Source of the DNA: Mycolicibacterium moriokaense
GTDB lineage: Bacteria > Actinomycetota > Actinomycetes > Mycobacteriales > Mycobacteriaceae
Assembly: GCF_003347205.1 (NCBI RefSeq)
Contig: NZ_QQBJ01000004.1
Span: forward strand, 186,001-250,000
Length of the DNA: 64,000 nt
Reading direction: 5' to 3'
The notes below the pieces were generated by a model. It searched no databases, had not been told where the DNA came from, and worked only from the letters and a program-made list of their open reading frames with translations. The translations under genes were made by a program, and so were the position numbers. The first letter of the stretch is position 1. Every line of letters starts with the position of its first letter. Of the stretch, positions 41,752 through 50,536 are shown one piece after another.

Positions 41752-42666
41752 GTGGACACCAGGCGGTTGGATCTCCTGCTGGCGCTGTCCCGGCTGGGTT
41801 CCATGCGCGCCGTCGCCGACGTCCATCACCTCACCACCTCGACCGTGTCCCAGCAGATCGCCGCGCTGGCCAAGGAAACCGGCGCGCAGTTGATCGAACC
41901 CGACGGCAGGCGGGTCCGGTTGACCCCGGCGGGACAGCGCCTGGCCGACCATGCCGTCACCATCCTCGCGGCCGTCGACAGCGCCCGCTTGGACCTCGAT
42001 CCGGACGCCGAACCGGCGGGCACCGTCCGGGTCGGCGGCTTCGCCACCGGTATCCGCGTATCGCTGCTGCCGATCGTGACCGATCTCGCCGACCGGTTCC
42101 CGAAGGTGGACTTCGTCATCAGCGAATACGAGCCGATCGAGGCGTTCGGACTGCTCACCGACGACGACCTCGACCTGGCGCTGACCTACGACTACAACCT
42201 TGCGCCCGCATCGCCCCGTCCGGTTTTGGAGACCGTCGCACTCTGGTCGGTCGAATGGGGCATCGCGCTACCCTCGGCCGCCGCGGGCACCCGCGCGGAC
42301 ATCGGCGCGTACGCCGACCAGACGTGGATCGTCAACTCCCGCAACACCGCTGACGAGGACGCGGTGCGGACGCTGGCCTCGCTGGCCGGCTTCACGCCGC
42401 GCATCGCGCATGAGATCGACAGCCTCGATCTGGTGGAGGATCTGATCATCGCCGGGTATGGCATCGGGCTGTTGCCGATCGGGCGGCCGACCCACCCCGG
42501 CGTCACCGTGCTTCCGCTGTCGGAGCCCAACGTGGTGCTGACCGCCTACGCCGCGACGCGGCGCGGCAGATCGACGTGGCCGCCGTTGCGCGTCGTGCTG
42601 GACCGGCTCAGACCGCCGGCAGGTCAGCCGTTGCCGAGGCCCGCCTGGCCGCGCCCGGTCGGCTGA
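41752..42666 (+). CDS. LysR family transcriptional regulator
   Basis: Regulator of 304 residues: DTRRLDLLLALSRLGSMRAVADVHHLTTSTVSQQIAALAKETGAQLIE is the classical LysR winged helix, followed by a co-inducer domain of two lobes. It starts at GTG 41752 and is cotranscribed with the SnoaL-like gene upstream. The targets are probably itself and the divergent EamA exporter, the usual LysR-exporter arrangement. Confidence 0.9.
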   Translation: MDTRRLDLLLALSRLGSMRAVADVHHLTTSTVSQQIAALAKETGAQLIEPDGRRVRLTPAGQRLADHAVTILAAVDSARLDLDPDAEPAGTVRVGGFATGIRVSLLPIVTDLADRFPKVDFVISEYEPIEAFGLLTDDDLDLALTYDYNLAPASPRPVLETVALWSVEWGIALPSAAAGTRADIGAYADQTWIVNSRNTADEDAVRTLASLAGFTPRIAHEIDSLDLVEDLIIAGYGIGLLPIGRPTHPGVTVLPLSEPNVVLTAYAATRRGRSTWPPLRVVLDRLRPPAGQPLPRPAWPRPVG

Positions 42667-42669
42667 CGC

Positions 42670-42897
42670 TCAGGCCGCCTTGCGCTGCCGTTTCGCGTGG
42701 GTGTCGGTCGACCAGAGATACGCACAACTCGGGCACTGCAGGTAGACCACGGTGCCCTGATTGCTCAGCAGATACTGCCAATGCGTCGCACAGTTCACGG
42801 TGCCCTGGCAGTCCAGGCAGGCCCGGCCGTGCTCGCAGCGGGGGCACTCCAGCCAGGCGCGGCGGGCCCGGTCGGCCGTCGGGTCAATCGGTAACAA
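42670..42897 (-). CDS. Small cysteine-rich (zinc-ribbon-like) protein
   Basis: Protein of 75 residues with seven cysteines in a CxxC...CxxC style: ECPRCEHGRACLDCQGTVNC and QCPSCAYLWSTD. This suggests zinc binding. I use TTG 42897, which overlaps the end of the upstream gene by 14 bp and would be translationally coupled to it. The family is unrecognised; a partner role with the upstream protein is inferred from the overlap. Confidence 0.6.
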   Translation of the reverse strand: MLPIDPTADRARRAWLECPRCEHGRACLDCQGTVNCATHWQYLLSNQGTVVYLQCPSCAYLWSTDTHAKRQRKAA

Positions 42898-43126
42898 GGT
42901 CGCCGTCCCTCTCGGGCAGCACGCCGGCGCTGACCAACTCGTCGTAGATGCGTTGCTGCTCGCGGTCGAGGTTGGAGTAGAGCATGTCGTAGGCCTTGTT
43001 CTCTTCGGCCAGCACCGCCACCGGGTCCCAGTCGTCACCGATCGCCTCGAGCACCGCGGCGCGCCTGCGGGCCTCATCCAGCGTCATGTCGTAGGCGAAG
43101 TCGAGGTCGGCCTCCAGGTCGGCCAT
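42884..43126 (-). CDS. Short acidic hypothetical protein (DUF6400-like)
   Basis: Cytosolic acidic protein of 80 residues, mostly helical: DLDFAYDMTLDEARRRAAVLEAIGDDWDP, then EENKAYDMLYSNLDREQQRIYDELVSAGVLPE. It starts at ATG 43126 and overlaps the following zinc-ribbon-like gene. I recognise a conserved actinobacterial family (DUF6400 by recall). No function can be given. Confidence 0.7.
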   Translation of the reverse strand: MADLEADLDFAYDMTLDEARRRAAVLEAIGDDWDPVAVLAEENKAYDMLYSNLDREQQRIYDELVSAGVLPERDGDLVTD

Positions 43127-43230
43127 GGCCCACCACCCATCGTTTCGTTAGACGATTTGAGAAAAAGTGAGAGTGCCCCAGGTCGGGGGCATCGGCAATG
43201 AATTACGTCACGCCGATGGTGCGAAATTCG

Positions 43231-43926
43231 TCACACTCGATCGGCGAGCCGGCTTCGCTGCCGCCGGACGTACGCGGCGTCGACCACCGCCCCGTGCCCG
43301 GGGACGAACACGGCGTCGGCCCCGCCCGCCTCGAGCACCCGGTCCAGCGTCGACGGCCACGCCGCCGGGTCGGAGTCCTGGTCGACGACGGGGTCCCCCG
43401 ACTCCTCGACCAGATCACCGCAGAACACCACCGTCGGCCCGGCCCCCTCGACGACGGCGATCAGGTCGTGGTCGGTGTGACCTCGTCCCGGGTGACTGAC
43501 GGCCACGGTGACGCCGCCGAGGTCGATGTCGGCGCTATGAACCGGATTCGCGGGTGCGCGCAGCGCCGCGATGGCGCGCGACACCTCGTGTGCGTCGGCC
43601 CCGTAGCGGAGTGCGTCGGCGCGCAGATGCTGCGCCTCGGTCGCCATCGAGGCAGCCACCTCAGTGGCGCAGTACAGCTGCGCCCCCGGGAACGCCGCCG
43701 AGCCCAGAATGTGGTCGAAGTGGTTGTGCGTCAACACGATATGGCTGACCTCACGACCCGATATCTCCGCCACGTCGGCCTTGATGGCCTCCGCCTCGAC
43801 CAACGTCGTTCCCGTATCGATCAGCAGAGCGCCCGCCTCGCCGTAGACCAAACCGACGGTGACATCGAGAAACTCCAGGCGGCAACGAAATACGCCATCA
43901 CCCAGGCGTTCCCAGGCCAGGTTCAC
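43231..43926 (-). CDS. Metallo-beta-lactamase-fold hydrolase
   Basis: Protein of 231 residues with the binuclear metal motif THNHFDHI (HxHxDH), an SHPGRGHTDHDLIAVV second metal histidine, a CGDLVEE aspartate and a PGHGAVVD third histidine, so the site is complete. GTG 43926 starts three bases after the xylulokinase stop, so the two are cotranscribed. The substrate (thioester, ester or phosphonate) is unknown. Confidence 0.9.
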   Translation of the reverse strand: MNLAWERLGDGVFRCRLEFLDVTVGLVYGEAGALLIDTGTTLVEAEAIKADVAEISGREVSHIVLTHNHFDHILGSAAFPGAQLYCATEVAASMATEAQHLRADALRYGADAHEVSRAIAALRAPANPVHSADIDLGGVTVAVSHPGRGHTDHDLIAVVEGAGPTVVFCGDLVEESGDPVVDQDSDPAAWPSTLDRVLEAGGADAVFVPGHGAVVDAAYVRRQRSRLADRV

Positions 43927-43929
43927 CGG

Positions 43930-45330
43930 TCAGTCTTGGCCCAGCGTCAGCGGCTGCGCCACGCGGTACTGGTCGAGCACCTCGGGTGTCGGTGCGGCAG
44001 TGAACATCGTGGTGATCCCGAAGGACCACCCCGGCGGCGAATCTGCCTGCGAGAGCGTCCAAGCCGCCTGCCGCGCAGCGCCGAGCGCAACATACTCCGC
44101 GGGCGTCGGCACCAGCACGGGCTTGCCGAATATCGCAGGCGCTATGACGCGCACCGCCTCCGATCGTGCACCGCCGCCCACCAGGATGATTCGCTCGGCG
44201 TCCACCCCCTGCGCCGAGATCTTCTCCAGGCAGTACGCCAGCGAGCACAGCAGCCCCTCGACGCCTGCCCGGGCGATGTTGGCCGGTGTCAGGTTGCGTG
44301 CCGTCAAGCCCTGCAGGGCGCCCGCGGCGTTCGGCAGGTTGGGCGAGCGCTCCCCCTCCAGGTACGGCACCAAGGTCAGCCCCTCGGCGCCGACGGGCGC
44401 CGACAGCGCGAGTCGGTCCAGTTCGTCATAGTCCACGCCGAGCATGGCCGCCACCGCGGCCAGTACCGGCGCGCCGTTGAGAGTGCACACCAGCGGTAAC
44501 TGGCGTCCGGTCGCGTCGGCGAAACCGGCCACTATGCCCTCGGCATCGTGCGGCGCTGCATGGCCGACCGCGCTCACCACCCCCGAGGTGCCGAGCGAGA
44601 CAATGCAGTCGCCGGGTTGCGCGCCGAGCCCCAGCGCAGCGCCGGCATTGTCGCCCGCGCCGGGCCCGAGGACGGCCCCGCCCGATGTCTTGCCTGCGAC
44701 GTCGTGAGGCCCGAGCACCGTCGGCAGCGTCGGCCGCCGGCCCCGCATCGCCATCTCGAGCAGATCGTGCTGGTAGGCGCCCGACTCGGCGGAGAAGTAT
44801 CCGGTCCCGCTGGCGTCACTGCGGTCGGTGCACAGCTGGTCGATGTCGGCCGACCCAGCGAGGCGCCACGTGAGCCAGTCATGCGGCAGACACACCGCGG
44901 CCGTCGCGTCGGCGTGTTCGGGTTCGTGGTCGGCGAGCCAGCGCAGTTTCGTGACGGTGATCGCCGCGACCGGCACGACGCCGATCCGGTTCGCCCACTC
45001 CGCTGCGCCGCCGAGCTCACCGACCAGATCCGTCGCGGCGGCACTGGAGCGGGTGTCGTTCCACAGCAATGCATCCCGCACGATTTCGCCGGACTTGTCC
45101 AGGCACACCATGCCGTGCTGCTGAGCGCCCACCGAGACGGCGGCGACGTCGTCCAATCCGCCGGCGTTCTCGACAGCGGTCTGCAGGGCGGCCCACCACA
45201 GCCGAGGGTTCACCTCGGTGCCCTCGGGATGCTGCGCAGATCCCGACCGCACGATCTCGCCGCTGTCCGCATCACACACCAGCACCTTGCAGGACTGCGT
45301 TGATGAGTCGACACCGGCGACGAAGGTCAC
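43930..45330 (-). CDS. xylB: Xylulokinase (FGGY carbohydrate kinase)
   Basis: Kinase of 466 residues that likely phosphorylates D-xylulose. The FGGY fold is clear: [24 protein letters not shown] at the start, [23 protein letters not shown], the [18 protein letters not shown]-binding stretch and the C-terminal [26 protein letters not shown] 45330 gives the standard N-terminus. Followed by the metallo-hydrolase. No xylose isomerase gene is nearby. Confidence 0.9.
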   Translation of the reverse strand: MTFVAGVDSSTQSCKVLVCDADSGEIVRSGSAQHPEGTEVNPRLWWAALQTAVENAGGLDDVAAVSVGAQQHGMVCLDKSGEIVRDALLWNDTRSSAAATDLVGELGGAAEWANRIGVVPVAAITVTKLRWLADHEPEHADATAAVCLPHDWLTWRLAGSADIDQLCTDRSDASGTGYFSAESGAYQHDLLEMAMRGRRPTLPTVLGPHDVAGKTSGGAVLGPGAGDNAGAALGLGAQPGDCIVSLGTSGVVSAVGHAAPHDAEGIVAGFADATGRQLPLVCTLNGAPVLAAVAAMLGVDYDELDRLALSAPVGAEGLTLVPYLEGERSPNLPNAAGALQGLTARNLTPANIARAGVEGLLCSLAYCLEKISAQGVDAERIILVGGGARSEAVRVIAPAIFGKPVLVPTPAEYVALGAARQAAWTLSQADSPPGWSFGITTMFTAAPTPEVLDQYRVAQPLTLGQD

Positions 45331-45394
45331 CTTTGCGAAGTTACCCCCAAACAGGGTGCTGCGGCCGGACCTCGCGCACGGAACTCCTGACAGA

Positions 45395-45898
45395 ATGGCA
45401 GTCGTGGACGCGGAGCATCGCTGGGATGCCAACCGGGACGAGTCGGAAGCTGAACGGCTGGACCGCAATTGGTCGAGCCTGCTGCAAGAGTTGCGGGTGA
45501 CGCAGACGGGCGTCCAGCTGCTCACCGGCTTCCTGCTGACCCTGCCGTTCCAGGCCCGCTTCACCCAGCTCGACACCACCATGCGCATCGTCTACCTGCT
45601 CACCGTCGCCTGCTCACTGGGCGCAACCGTGCTGCTGATCGCGCCGGTCGGGATGCACCGCGTGCTGTTCCGCAGGCACCGGCTGGACGCCATCGTGTCG
45701 GCGGCCCACGCCTGCGCCATCGCCGGGCTGATTCTGCTGGGCGCGGCGCTGTCCGGGGTCGGTGTCGTCATCTTCGACACCGTCATCGGACGCACGTGGG
45801 CGTGGGTTGTCGGCGGCGCCACCCTGACGGCCTTCACGACGTTCTGGTTCCTGATTCCGCTGCCGCTGCGCCGCACCAAGAACGACACCTCCTACTAG
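45395..45898 (+). CDS. DUF6328-like membrane protein
   Basis: Membrane protein of 167 residues: charged N-terminus ([29 protein letters not shown]), then four helices including [56 protein letters not shown] and [18 protein letters not shown]. It matches a widespread actinobacterial family often mislabelled as a sodium/proton antiporter. Divergent from xylB. The role is unknown. Confidence 0.8.
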   Translation: MAVVDAEHRWDANRDESEAERLDRNWSSLLQELRVTQTGVQLLTGFLLTLPFQARFTQLDTTMRIVYLLTVACSLGATVLLIAPVGMHRVLFRRHRLDAIVSAAHACAIAGLILLGAALSGVGVVIFDTVIGRTWAWVVGGATLTAFTTFWFLIPLPLRRTKNDTSY

Positions 45899-45947
45899 GC
45901 GTTCCACTAGGTGTTTGTGAACGTCTGACCTGGGGAACACCCCGACC

Positions 45948-46823
45948 ATGTTGATCCGCCGAATCGCTCGTCCCCTGCTGTCAGTCGCATTCATCGGGCA
46001 GGGTGTGGAGGCCCTTCGCAACCCCAAACCCGCCGCCGACGCCGCCCGCCCGGCGCTGGAGGGCATGCGCCAACTGCCCGATCCGATCGGCGCCAACGTC
46101 CCGTCGGACGCGGAGACGTTCGCGCGGGTCAACGCCGCGGTGCAGATCGGCGGCGGCCTGCTGCTGGCCACCGGCAAGATGCCGCGGCTGGCGTCTGCGG
46201 CGTTGGCATTCACCGTCATCCCCGGCAGCCTGGGCGGGCACATGTTCTGGAACGAGGCCGACCCGCAGCGCAAGGCCGACGAGCGCCGGGCCTTCATGAC
46301 CGACCTCAGCCTGCTGGGCGGGCTGATCATCGCCGCGGTCGACACCGAAGGCAAACCCTCACTGGGGTGGCGGGGCCGCCGGGCGGCCCGCAAGATGTCC
46401 GAGGCCGTGAGCTCCGCGTTGCCGTCAGGCGCAGCCTCGGGCGGCGCACTCAGCGACAGCGCCTTCGCCGAGAAACTGGGCCACGGTCTTGCGCTGGGCG
46501 CGGAACGCGGACGCGAGTTCGCCCACGTCGCCCGCGAACGAGGCTCGGAACTGGCCGAGGTGGCCCGCGACCGCGCACCCGAGATCGCCGAAGCCGCCCG
46601 CGGGCGCGCCACGGAACTGGCCGAGGTGGCACGCGAGCGCGCACCGGAGATCGCCGAGGTGGCCCGCGGCCGCGCGGCCGAACTGGCCGAGGTGGCACGC
46701 GAGCGCGCACCCGAACTCGCCGAAGCGGCACGAGAGCGTGCCGAGGCCGCGCGTGACCGCGCCGGTGACGTCGCGGGCACCGCTCGCACGCAGACCAAGA
46801 AGCAGCGTCGCCGCTGGAGTTGA
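45948..46823 (+). CDS. DoxX-family membrane protein with an 11-residue-repeat C-terminal tail
   Basis: Protein of 291 residues. The first 150 are a DoxX domain: RRIARPLLSVAFIGQGVEALRNP, NAAVQIGGGLLLATGKMPRLASAALAF and PGSLGGHMFWNE. The tail (about 194-270) consists of 11-residue units such as VARERAPEIAE, VARGRAAELAE and VARERAPELAE. Six full units are encoded at 46527-46724, with a degenerate one after. The charge pattern (alternating basic/acidic with Ala) gives a long amphipathic helix, possibly membrane- or DNA-interacting. It ends in a basic KKQRRRWS tail. Confidence 0.87.
   Translation: MLIRRIARPLLSVAFIGQGVEALRNPKPAADAARPALEGMRQLPDPIGANVPSDAETFARVNAAVQIGGGLLLATGKMPRLASAALAFTVIPGSLGGHMFWNEADPQRKADERRAFMTDLSLLGGLIIAAVDTEGKPSLGWRGRRAARKMSEAVSSALPSGAASGGALSDSAFAEKLGHGLALGAERGREFAHVARERGSELAEVARDRAPEIAEAARGRATELAEVARERAPEIAEVARGRAAELAEVARERAPELAEAARERAEAARDRAGDVAGTARTQTKKQRRRWS
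46527..46724 (+). repeat. 33-bp tandem repeats encoding 11-residue units
   Basis: Six consecutive units of 33 bp, each coding a variant of (V/A)AR-x-R-(A/G)-x-E-(L/I)-A-E, spanning residues 194-259 of the DoxX protein. Neighbouring units share most bases, with substitutions scattered. Confidence 0.9.
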
Positions 46824-46864
46824 GCCGCGCCGCAGTTCCCAGCAGATCGGTAGATTGGGCAACC

Positions 46865-47356
46865 ATGACAACCGATCCGGCGCCCGGTCAGTACGGCAAC
46901 GATCCCAGGGGTTATCCGCCACCGTTTCCCGCGAACCTGGAACCGGGTGGTCTCGTGGTGCGGTTCTTCGCCCGCCTCATCGACGGCCTCATCGTCGGGA
47001 TCGTCAGCGTTTTTCTGTTCCTGGTCACCGACACTTTGTCGAACTATTGGGTGACCGGCTTGTTCACCGGCCTGCTGACCTTCGTCTACTTCCTGGCCTT
47101 CGAGGTCGCCCAGGGCTGGACGCCGGGCAAGAAGTTGCTCGGCCTGCGCGTGCACGGCCCCGACGGAGCGCCGAAGCCGACGGCCGCGCAGTCCGCGATC
47201 CGCAACGCGTGGACGCTGTTCCCGATCATCCCGATCGTCGGCGGCCTGCTCGGCGTCATCGCGATCATCGTGATCGCGGTGACCATCGGCGGCAGCCCGA
47301 CCAAGCAGGGCAAGCACGACGAGATCGCGGGCGGCACCCAGGTCGTCAAGGGCTGA
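46865..47356 (+). CDS. RDD family membrane protein
   Basis: Protein of 163 residues. A proline-rich cytosolic N-terminus (YPPPFPANLEPGGLVVRF) is followed by the RDD signature ARLIDGLIVGIVSVFLFLV, two more helices (LFTGLLTFVYFLAFEVAQGWTPGKKLLGLRV; LLGVIAIIVIAVTIGG) and a polar tail. Function is not known. ATG 46865 is used. Its stop codon lies within the terminator stem. Confidence 0.9.
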   Translation: MTTDPAPGQYGNDPRGYPPPFPANLEPGGLVVRFFARLIDGLIVGIVSVFLFLVTDTLSNYWVTGLFTGLLTFVYFLAFEVAQGWTPGKKLLGLRVHGPDGAPKPTAAQSAIRNAWTLFPIIPIVGGLLGVIAIIVIAVTIGGSPTKQGKHDEIAGGTQVVKG

Positions 47357-47380
47357 CCCTTTCCGGCTCAGCCCTTGACG
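47344..47380. terminator. Strong 13-bp inverted repeat between rdd and gntP
   Basis: CGTCAAGGGCTGA (47344-47356) pairs exactly with TCAGCCCTTGACG (47368-47380) around an 11-base loop. It contains the rdd stop and precedes the stop of the convergent gntP by 12 bp, so it can terminate both. Confidence 0.75.
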
Positions 47381-47392
47381 CACTCCTGACCG

Positions 47393-48850
47393 TCAGATCA
47401 CCAAACCGAGCAGCAGCACCAGCACCAGCCCGGTGACCGACAGCGCGGTCTCCATCAGCGACCAGGACTTGATGGTCTGCCCCACGCTCATCCCGAAGTA
47501 TTCCTTGACCAGCCAGAAGCCGGCGTCGTTGACATGTGAGAAGAACAACGAGCCTGCGCCCACAGCGAGCACCACCAGCGACACCTCGCCGGTGCTCAGG
47601 CCCTGCACAAGCGCGAGCATCAGCGACGACGCGGTGATGGTCGCGACGGTCGCCGAGCCCGTGGCCAGCCGGATCAGCACTGCGAGGACCCAGGCGAGCA
47701 GGATCACCGAGATGTTGGCCGCGGTGGCCCATTCCGCCAGTTTCGTGCCGATGCCGGTGTCGACCAACACCTGCTTGAACCCGCCGCCCGCGGCGACGAT
47801 CAGGATGATGCCCGCCACCGGCGGCAGCGCCGTCTCGAGGCACTTGGTGATCTGATCGCGGCTCATGGCCGCCCCGCGGCCCAGCGTGAAGATGCCGACG
47901 ATGACCGCGATCAGCAGCGCCACCAGCGGTCGGCCCAGAATGTCGAATGTGCCTCGCAGCACGCTGGACTTGTCGTCGATGAAGATGTCGACCAGCGCCT
48001 TGCCCATCATCAGCGCCACCGGCAGCAGCACACTGAACAGGGTGATGCCGAAGGAGGGGCGGGTGCGCGTCGCGGTCTGGGTCGCGGTGGTGACTCCCTG
48101 CCCTTCGGCCTGCGCGGCGGTAGCACCGCCACCGTTGCCGGAGAAATCGTCGGCGTTGAAGCGGTCGGGAACGTCGAGCACGACCCACTTGCCGGCGAGA
48201 CGGCCGAACAGCGGGCCCGCCACGATGACCGTCGGAATGGCCACTGCGACGCCGAGCGCCAGGGTGACACCGAGGTTCGCGCCGAGGAGGTCGATCGCGG
48301 TCAAGGGGCCGGGGTGTGGCGGCACCAGGCCGTGCATCGCGGAAAGGCCTGCCAGCGCCGGGATTCCGACGGTGATCAGGGACAGCTGCGAGCGCTTGGC
48401 CACCAGATAGATGACCGGCATCAACAACACCAGGCCGATCTCGAAGAACATCGGCAACCCGATGATCGCGCCTACGAGTGCCATTGCCCACGGCAACGCC
48501 CGCGGCGACGCGTGTCCCACGATGGTGTCGACGATCTCGTCGGCGCCGCCCGAGTCGGCCAGCAGTTTCGCGAACATCGCGCCGAGGGCGATCAGCACGC
48601 CGACCCCGGCCGCGGTCGACCCGAAACCGTCAGCGAACGAGTCGAGCACGTCACCGACGTTGACCCCGGCCACGATGCCGACCGTCAGCGCGCCGAAGAT
48701 CAGCGCGAGAAAAGGATGCAGTTTGGCGATCGTGATCAGTACGACGATCAGCGCGATGCCCGCCAACGCGGCGAGTATCAGTTGCCAACCGGGGGCAACG
48801 GGCTCGGCGAGCTCCGCCCCCTCGGCCAAGACGGTCAATGCCGGGGTCAT
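47393..48850 (-). CDS. gntP: GntP family gluconate:H+ symporter
   Basis: Membrane transporter of 485 residues with about twelve helices. Family blocks include GLVPPHPGPLTAIDLLGANLG, TALPPVAGIILIVAAGGGFKQVLVDTGIG and the C-terminal GSLFFSHVNDAGFWLVKEYFGMS, which contains the FSHVNDAGFW motif. A 50-residue Ala/Thr/Gly-rich insertion (about 235-265) lies in the central loop. The ATG overlaps the kinase stop (ATGA), so gntK-gntP form an operon. Confidence 0.95.
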   Translation of the reverse strand: MTPALTVLAEGAELAEPVAPGWQLILAALAGIALIVVLITIAKLHPFLALIFGALTVGIVAGVNVGDVLDSFADGFGSTAAGVGVLIALGAMFAKLLADSGGADEIVDTIVGHASPRALPWAMALVGAIIGLPMFFEIGLVLLMPVIYLVAKRSQLSLITVGIPALAGLSAMHGLVPPHPGPLTAIDLLGANLGVTLALGVAVAIPTVIVAGPLFGRLAGKWVVLDVPDRFNADDFSGNGGGATAAQAEGQGVTTATQTATRTRPSFGITLFSVLLPVALMMGKALVDIFIDDKSSVLRGTFDILGRPLVALLIAVIVGIFTLGRGAAMSRDQITKCLETALPPVAGIILIVAAGGGFKQVLVDTGIGTKLAEWATAANISVILLAWVLAVLIRLATGSATVATITASSLMLALVQGLSTGEVSLVVLAVGAGSLFFSHVNDAGFWLVKEYFGMSVGQTIKSWSLMETALSVTGLVLVLLLGLVI

Positions 48851-49365
48851 TTCTTCTCCTGTTCGGTGATGGGCGCGGCCGGTGATGCGAGATACCTGTC
48901 GACGATGGCGTCGATGTCACGGTCGACGTCGATGGCGACGCCGCGTTCGTCGGACTCCAGCGGTTCGAGCGTGTCGAACTGTGACGCCAGCAGCGAGGCG
49001 GGCATGAAGTGGCCGGGCCGACTGGCCTGCCGCCTGCCGATCACCTCTGGCGAGCCGGAGAGATGAAGAAAGATCACGTCCGGGCAATGGTTGCGGAGTT
49101 GATCACGGTACTTGCGCTTCAGCGCCGAGCAGCTCATCACGCCGCCGTCCAGACAGCGCGCGGCGAGCCACTCCCCGATCGCCTCCAGCCACGGAAACCG
49201 GTCGTCGTCGTTGAGCGGATGGCCCTCCGACATCTTCTGGATGTTCGCCGGCGGATGGAAGTCATCCGCGTCGGCGAATGGCACCCGCAGACGCTGCGCC
49301 AGCGCCGCGCCCACCGTCGATTTGCCGGAACCGGATACGCCCATGACGACGATCGGTGACCCCAT
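48847..49365 (-). CDS. gntK: Gluconokinase
   Basis: Kinase of 172 residues that makes 6-phosphogluconate. The P-loop is VVMGVSGSGKSTVG; other blocks are FADADDFHPPANIQKMSEGHPLNDDDRFPWL and CSALKRKYRDQLRNH, followed by LASQFDTLEPLE. This is a complete match to the GntK family. ATG 49365 (MGSPIVV) is preceded by GGTGGAG; ATG 49374 is less likely. Coupled to gntP; the divergent GntR-family gene is the likely regulator. Confidence 0.95.
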   Translation of the reverse strand: MGSPIVVMGVSGSGKSTVGAALAQRLRVPFADADDFHPPANIQKMSEGHPLNDDDRFPWLEAIGEWLAARCLDGGVMSCSALKRKYRDQLRNHCPDVIFLHLSGSPEVIGRRQASRPGHFMPASLLASQFDTLEPLESDERGVAIDVDRDIDAIVDRYLASPAAPITEQEKK

Positions 49366-49489
49366 CCACTCCACCTACCCTCTTGTGCCTGACGTCACAC
49401 AGCATGCATCAATCGTCATATCATTGCAACCCTGTCACAGAAACATATGCTCTTAATCACGAGCAGCAAACTTATGACAAGATGTATGC

Positions 49490-50224
49490 GTGGCTTCGCC
49501 ATCAAACGTCGGCGCCTTGCATCGGAACCTTCTGTCCGCGCTCGGCACCGGAATCGCCTCCGGGAGGTATCCGGCAGGCAGCGTGTTGACCCTCGACGGT
49601 GTCAGCGCAGAGCATGGCGTGTCCCGAAGCGTGGCCCGCGAGGCCATTCGCGTGCTCGAGTCGATGGGCATGGTCGCGTCGCGCCGCAGGGTCGGCATCA
49701 CCATCCAGCGCTCGGACCAGTGGAACGTCTTCGACCCCCTGGTGATCAGATGGCGTCTCGAATCCGACGACCGCGCAGCCGTTCTGGTCTCGCTTTCCGA
49801 GCTACGACGCGGTTTCGAACCGGCCGCCGCGGCGCTGGCCGCCCGCCGCGCCGACCCCCACCAGTGCCGGATCATGGCGGCGGCCGTCTCGGACATGGTC
49901 ATCCATGGACGGTCCGGTGATCTCGCGTCGTACTTGCTGGCGGACAAGGTCTTTCACCGCACCCTGTTGGAAGCCAGTGGCAACGAGATGTTTCGTGCCC
50001 TCAACGGCGTGGTCGCCGAGATCCTCACCGGCCGTACCCACCACGACATGATGCCCGCCAAGCCCAACCCCACGGCCATCGAGTTGCACGACGAGGTCGC
50101 CCGTGCGATCCGGCTCGGCGATGAGGCCGGGGCCGAACGCGCGATGCGCGCGATCATCGACGAGGCGGCCGCGGCGGTCGCCGAGGACTTTTCCGTGGAC
50201 CCCGATCAGAGCTTGGGTTCGTAG
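49490..50224 (+). CDS. FadR/GntR-family regulator, probable gluconate repressor
   Basis: Regulator of 244 residues. The N-terminal winged helix reads IASGRYPAGSVLTLDGVSAEHGVSRSVAREAIRVLESMGMV, and the C-terminal FCD domain includes the metal-binding segment and DKVFHRTLLEASGNEMFRALNGVV. This is a typical GntR protein of the FadR subgroup. GTG 49490 starts with no clear ribosome-binding site, so the message may be leaderless. It is divergent from gntK-gntP across a 124-bp AT-rich gap and probably represses that operon in the absence of gluconate. Confidence 0.9.
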   Translation: MASPSNVGALHRNLLSALGTGIASGRYPAGSVLTLDGVSAEHGVSRSVAREAIRVLESMGMVASRRRVGITIQRSDQWNVFDPLVIRWRLESDDRAAVLVSLSELRRGFEPAAAALAARRADPHQCRIMAAAVSDMVIHGRSGDLASYLLADKVFHRTLLEASGNEMFRALNGVVAEILTGRTHHDMMPAKPNPTAIELHDEVARAIRLGDEAGAERAMRAIIDEAAAAVAEDFSVDPDQSLGS

Positions 50225-50451
50225 GTGTAGTCGATCCTGCCGCGGGTGGCGCCGATCTCGCCGGGCAGATCCTGCTTGCAGGTCACCGACTCCGGCTTCT
50301 CCCCGGCATCGGACAGCCGTTTCGCGATGTCCTGCTGCAGAGCGCGCTTGGACACCCTCGGTACATTCAACCCGCCGCTGTTGAAGCTGCAGCCGGCCAG
50401 CACACAGCACAACAACCCGGCGGCGGCGAAAACGGCGGACGACGGATGCAA
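50206..50451 (-). CDS. DUF4333-like lipoprotein, apparently shortened
   Basis: Lipoprotein of 81 residues. The signal ends with the lipobox CVLAGC (Cys near 21). Then LQQDIAKRLSDAGEKPESVTCKQDLPGEIGAT matches the first half of DUF4333, after which GRIDYTYEPKL looks like its end. The usual middle strands, including the second cysteine region, are absent. An in-frame deletion would explain this. The 3' end overlaps the convergent regulator gene by 19 bp. Confidence 0.75.
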   Translation of the reverse strand: MHPSSAVFAAAGLLCCVLAGCSFNSGGLNVPRVSKRALQQDIAKRLSDAGEKPESVTCKQDLPGEIGATRGRIDYTYEPKL

Positions 50452-50536
50452 CGAGCCTCCTGCACTTTGCTGTAGCTACAATCTGTGTACTTTTTTGCTG
50501 ACCATATTAGTGTCTAGCAGAGCGGAGTAATTAACT

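Noticed and set aside
49366-49489. Search for a clear GntR operator in the gntK/regulator gap
   Set aside because: The gap is AT-rich, with CATATG and TTATGAC-like words, but I could not find a convincing inverted repeat, so I do not list an operator.
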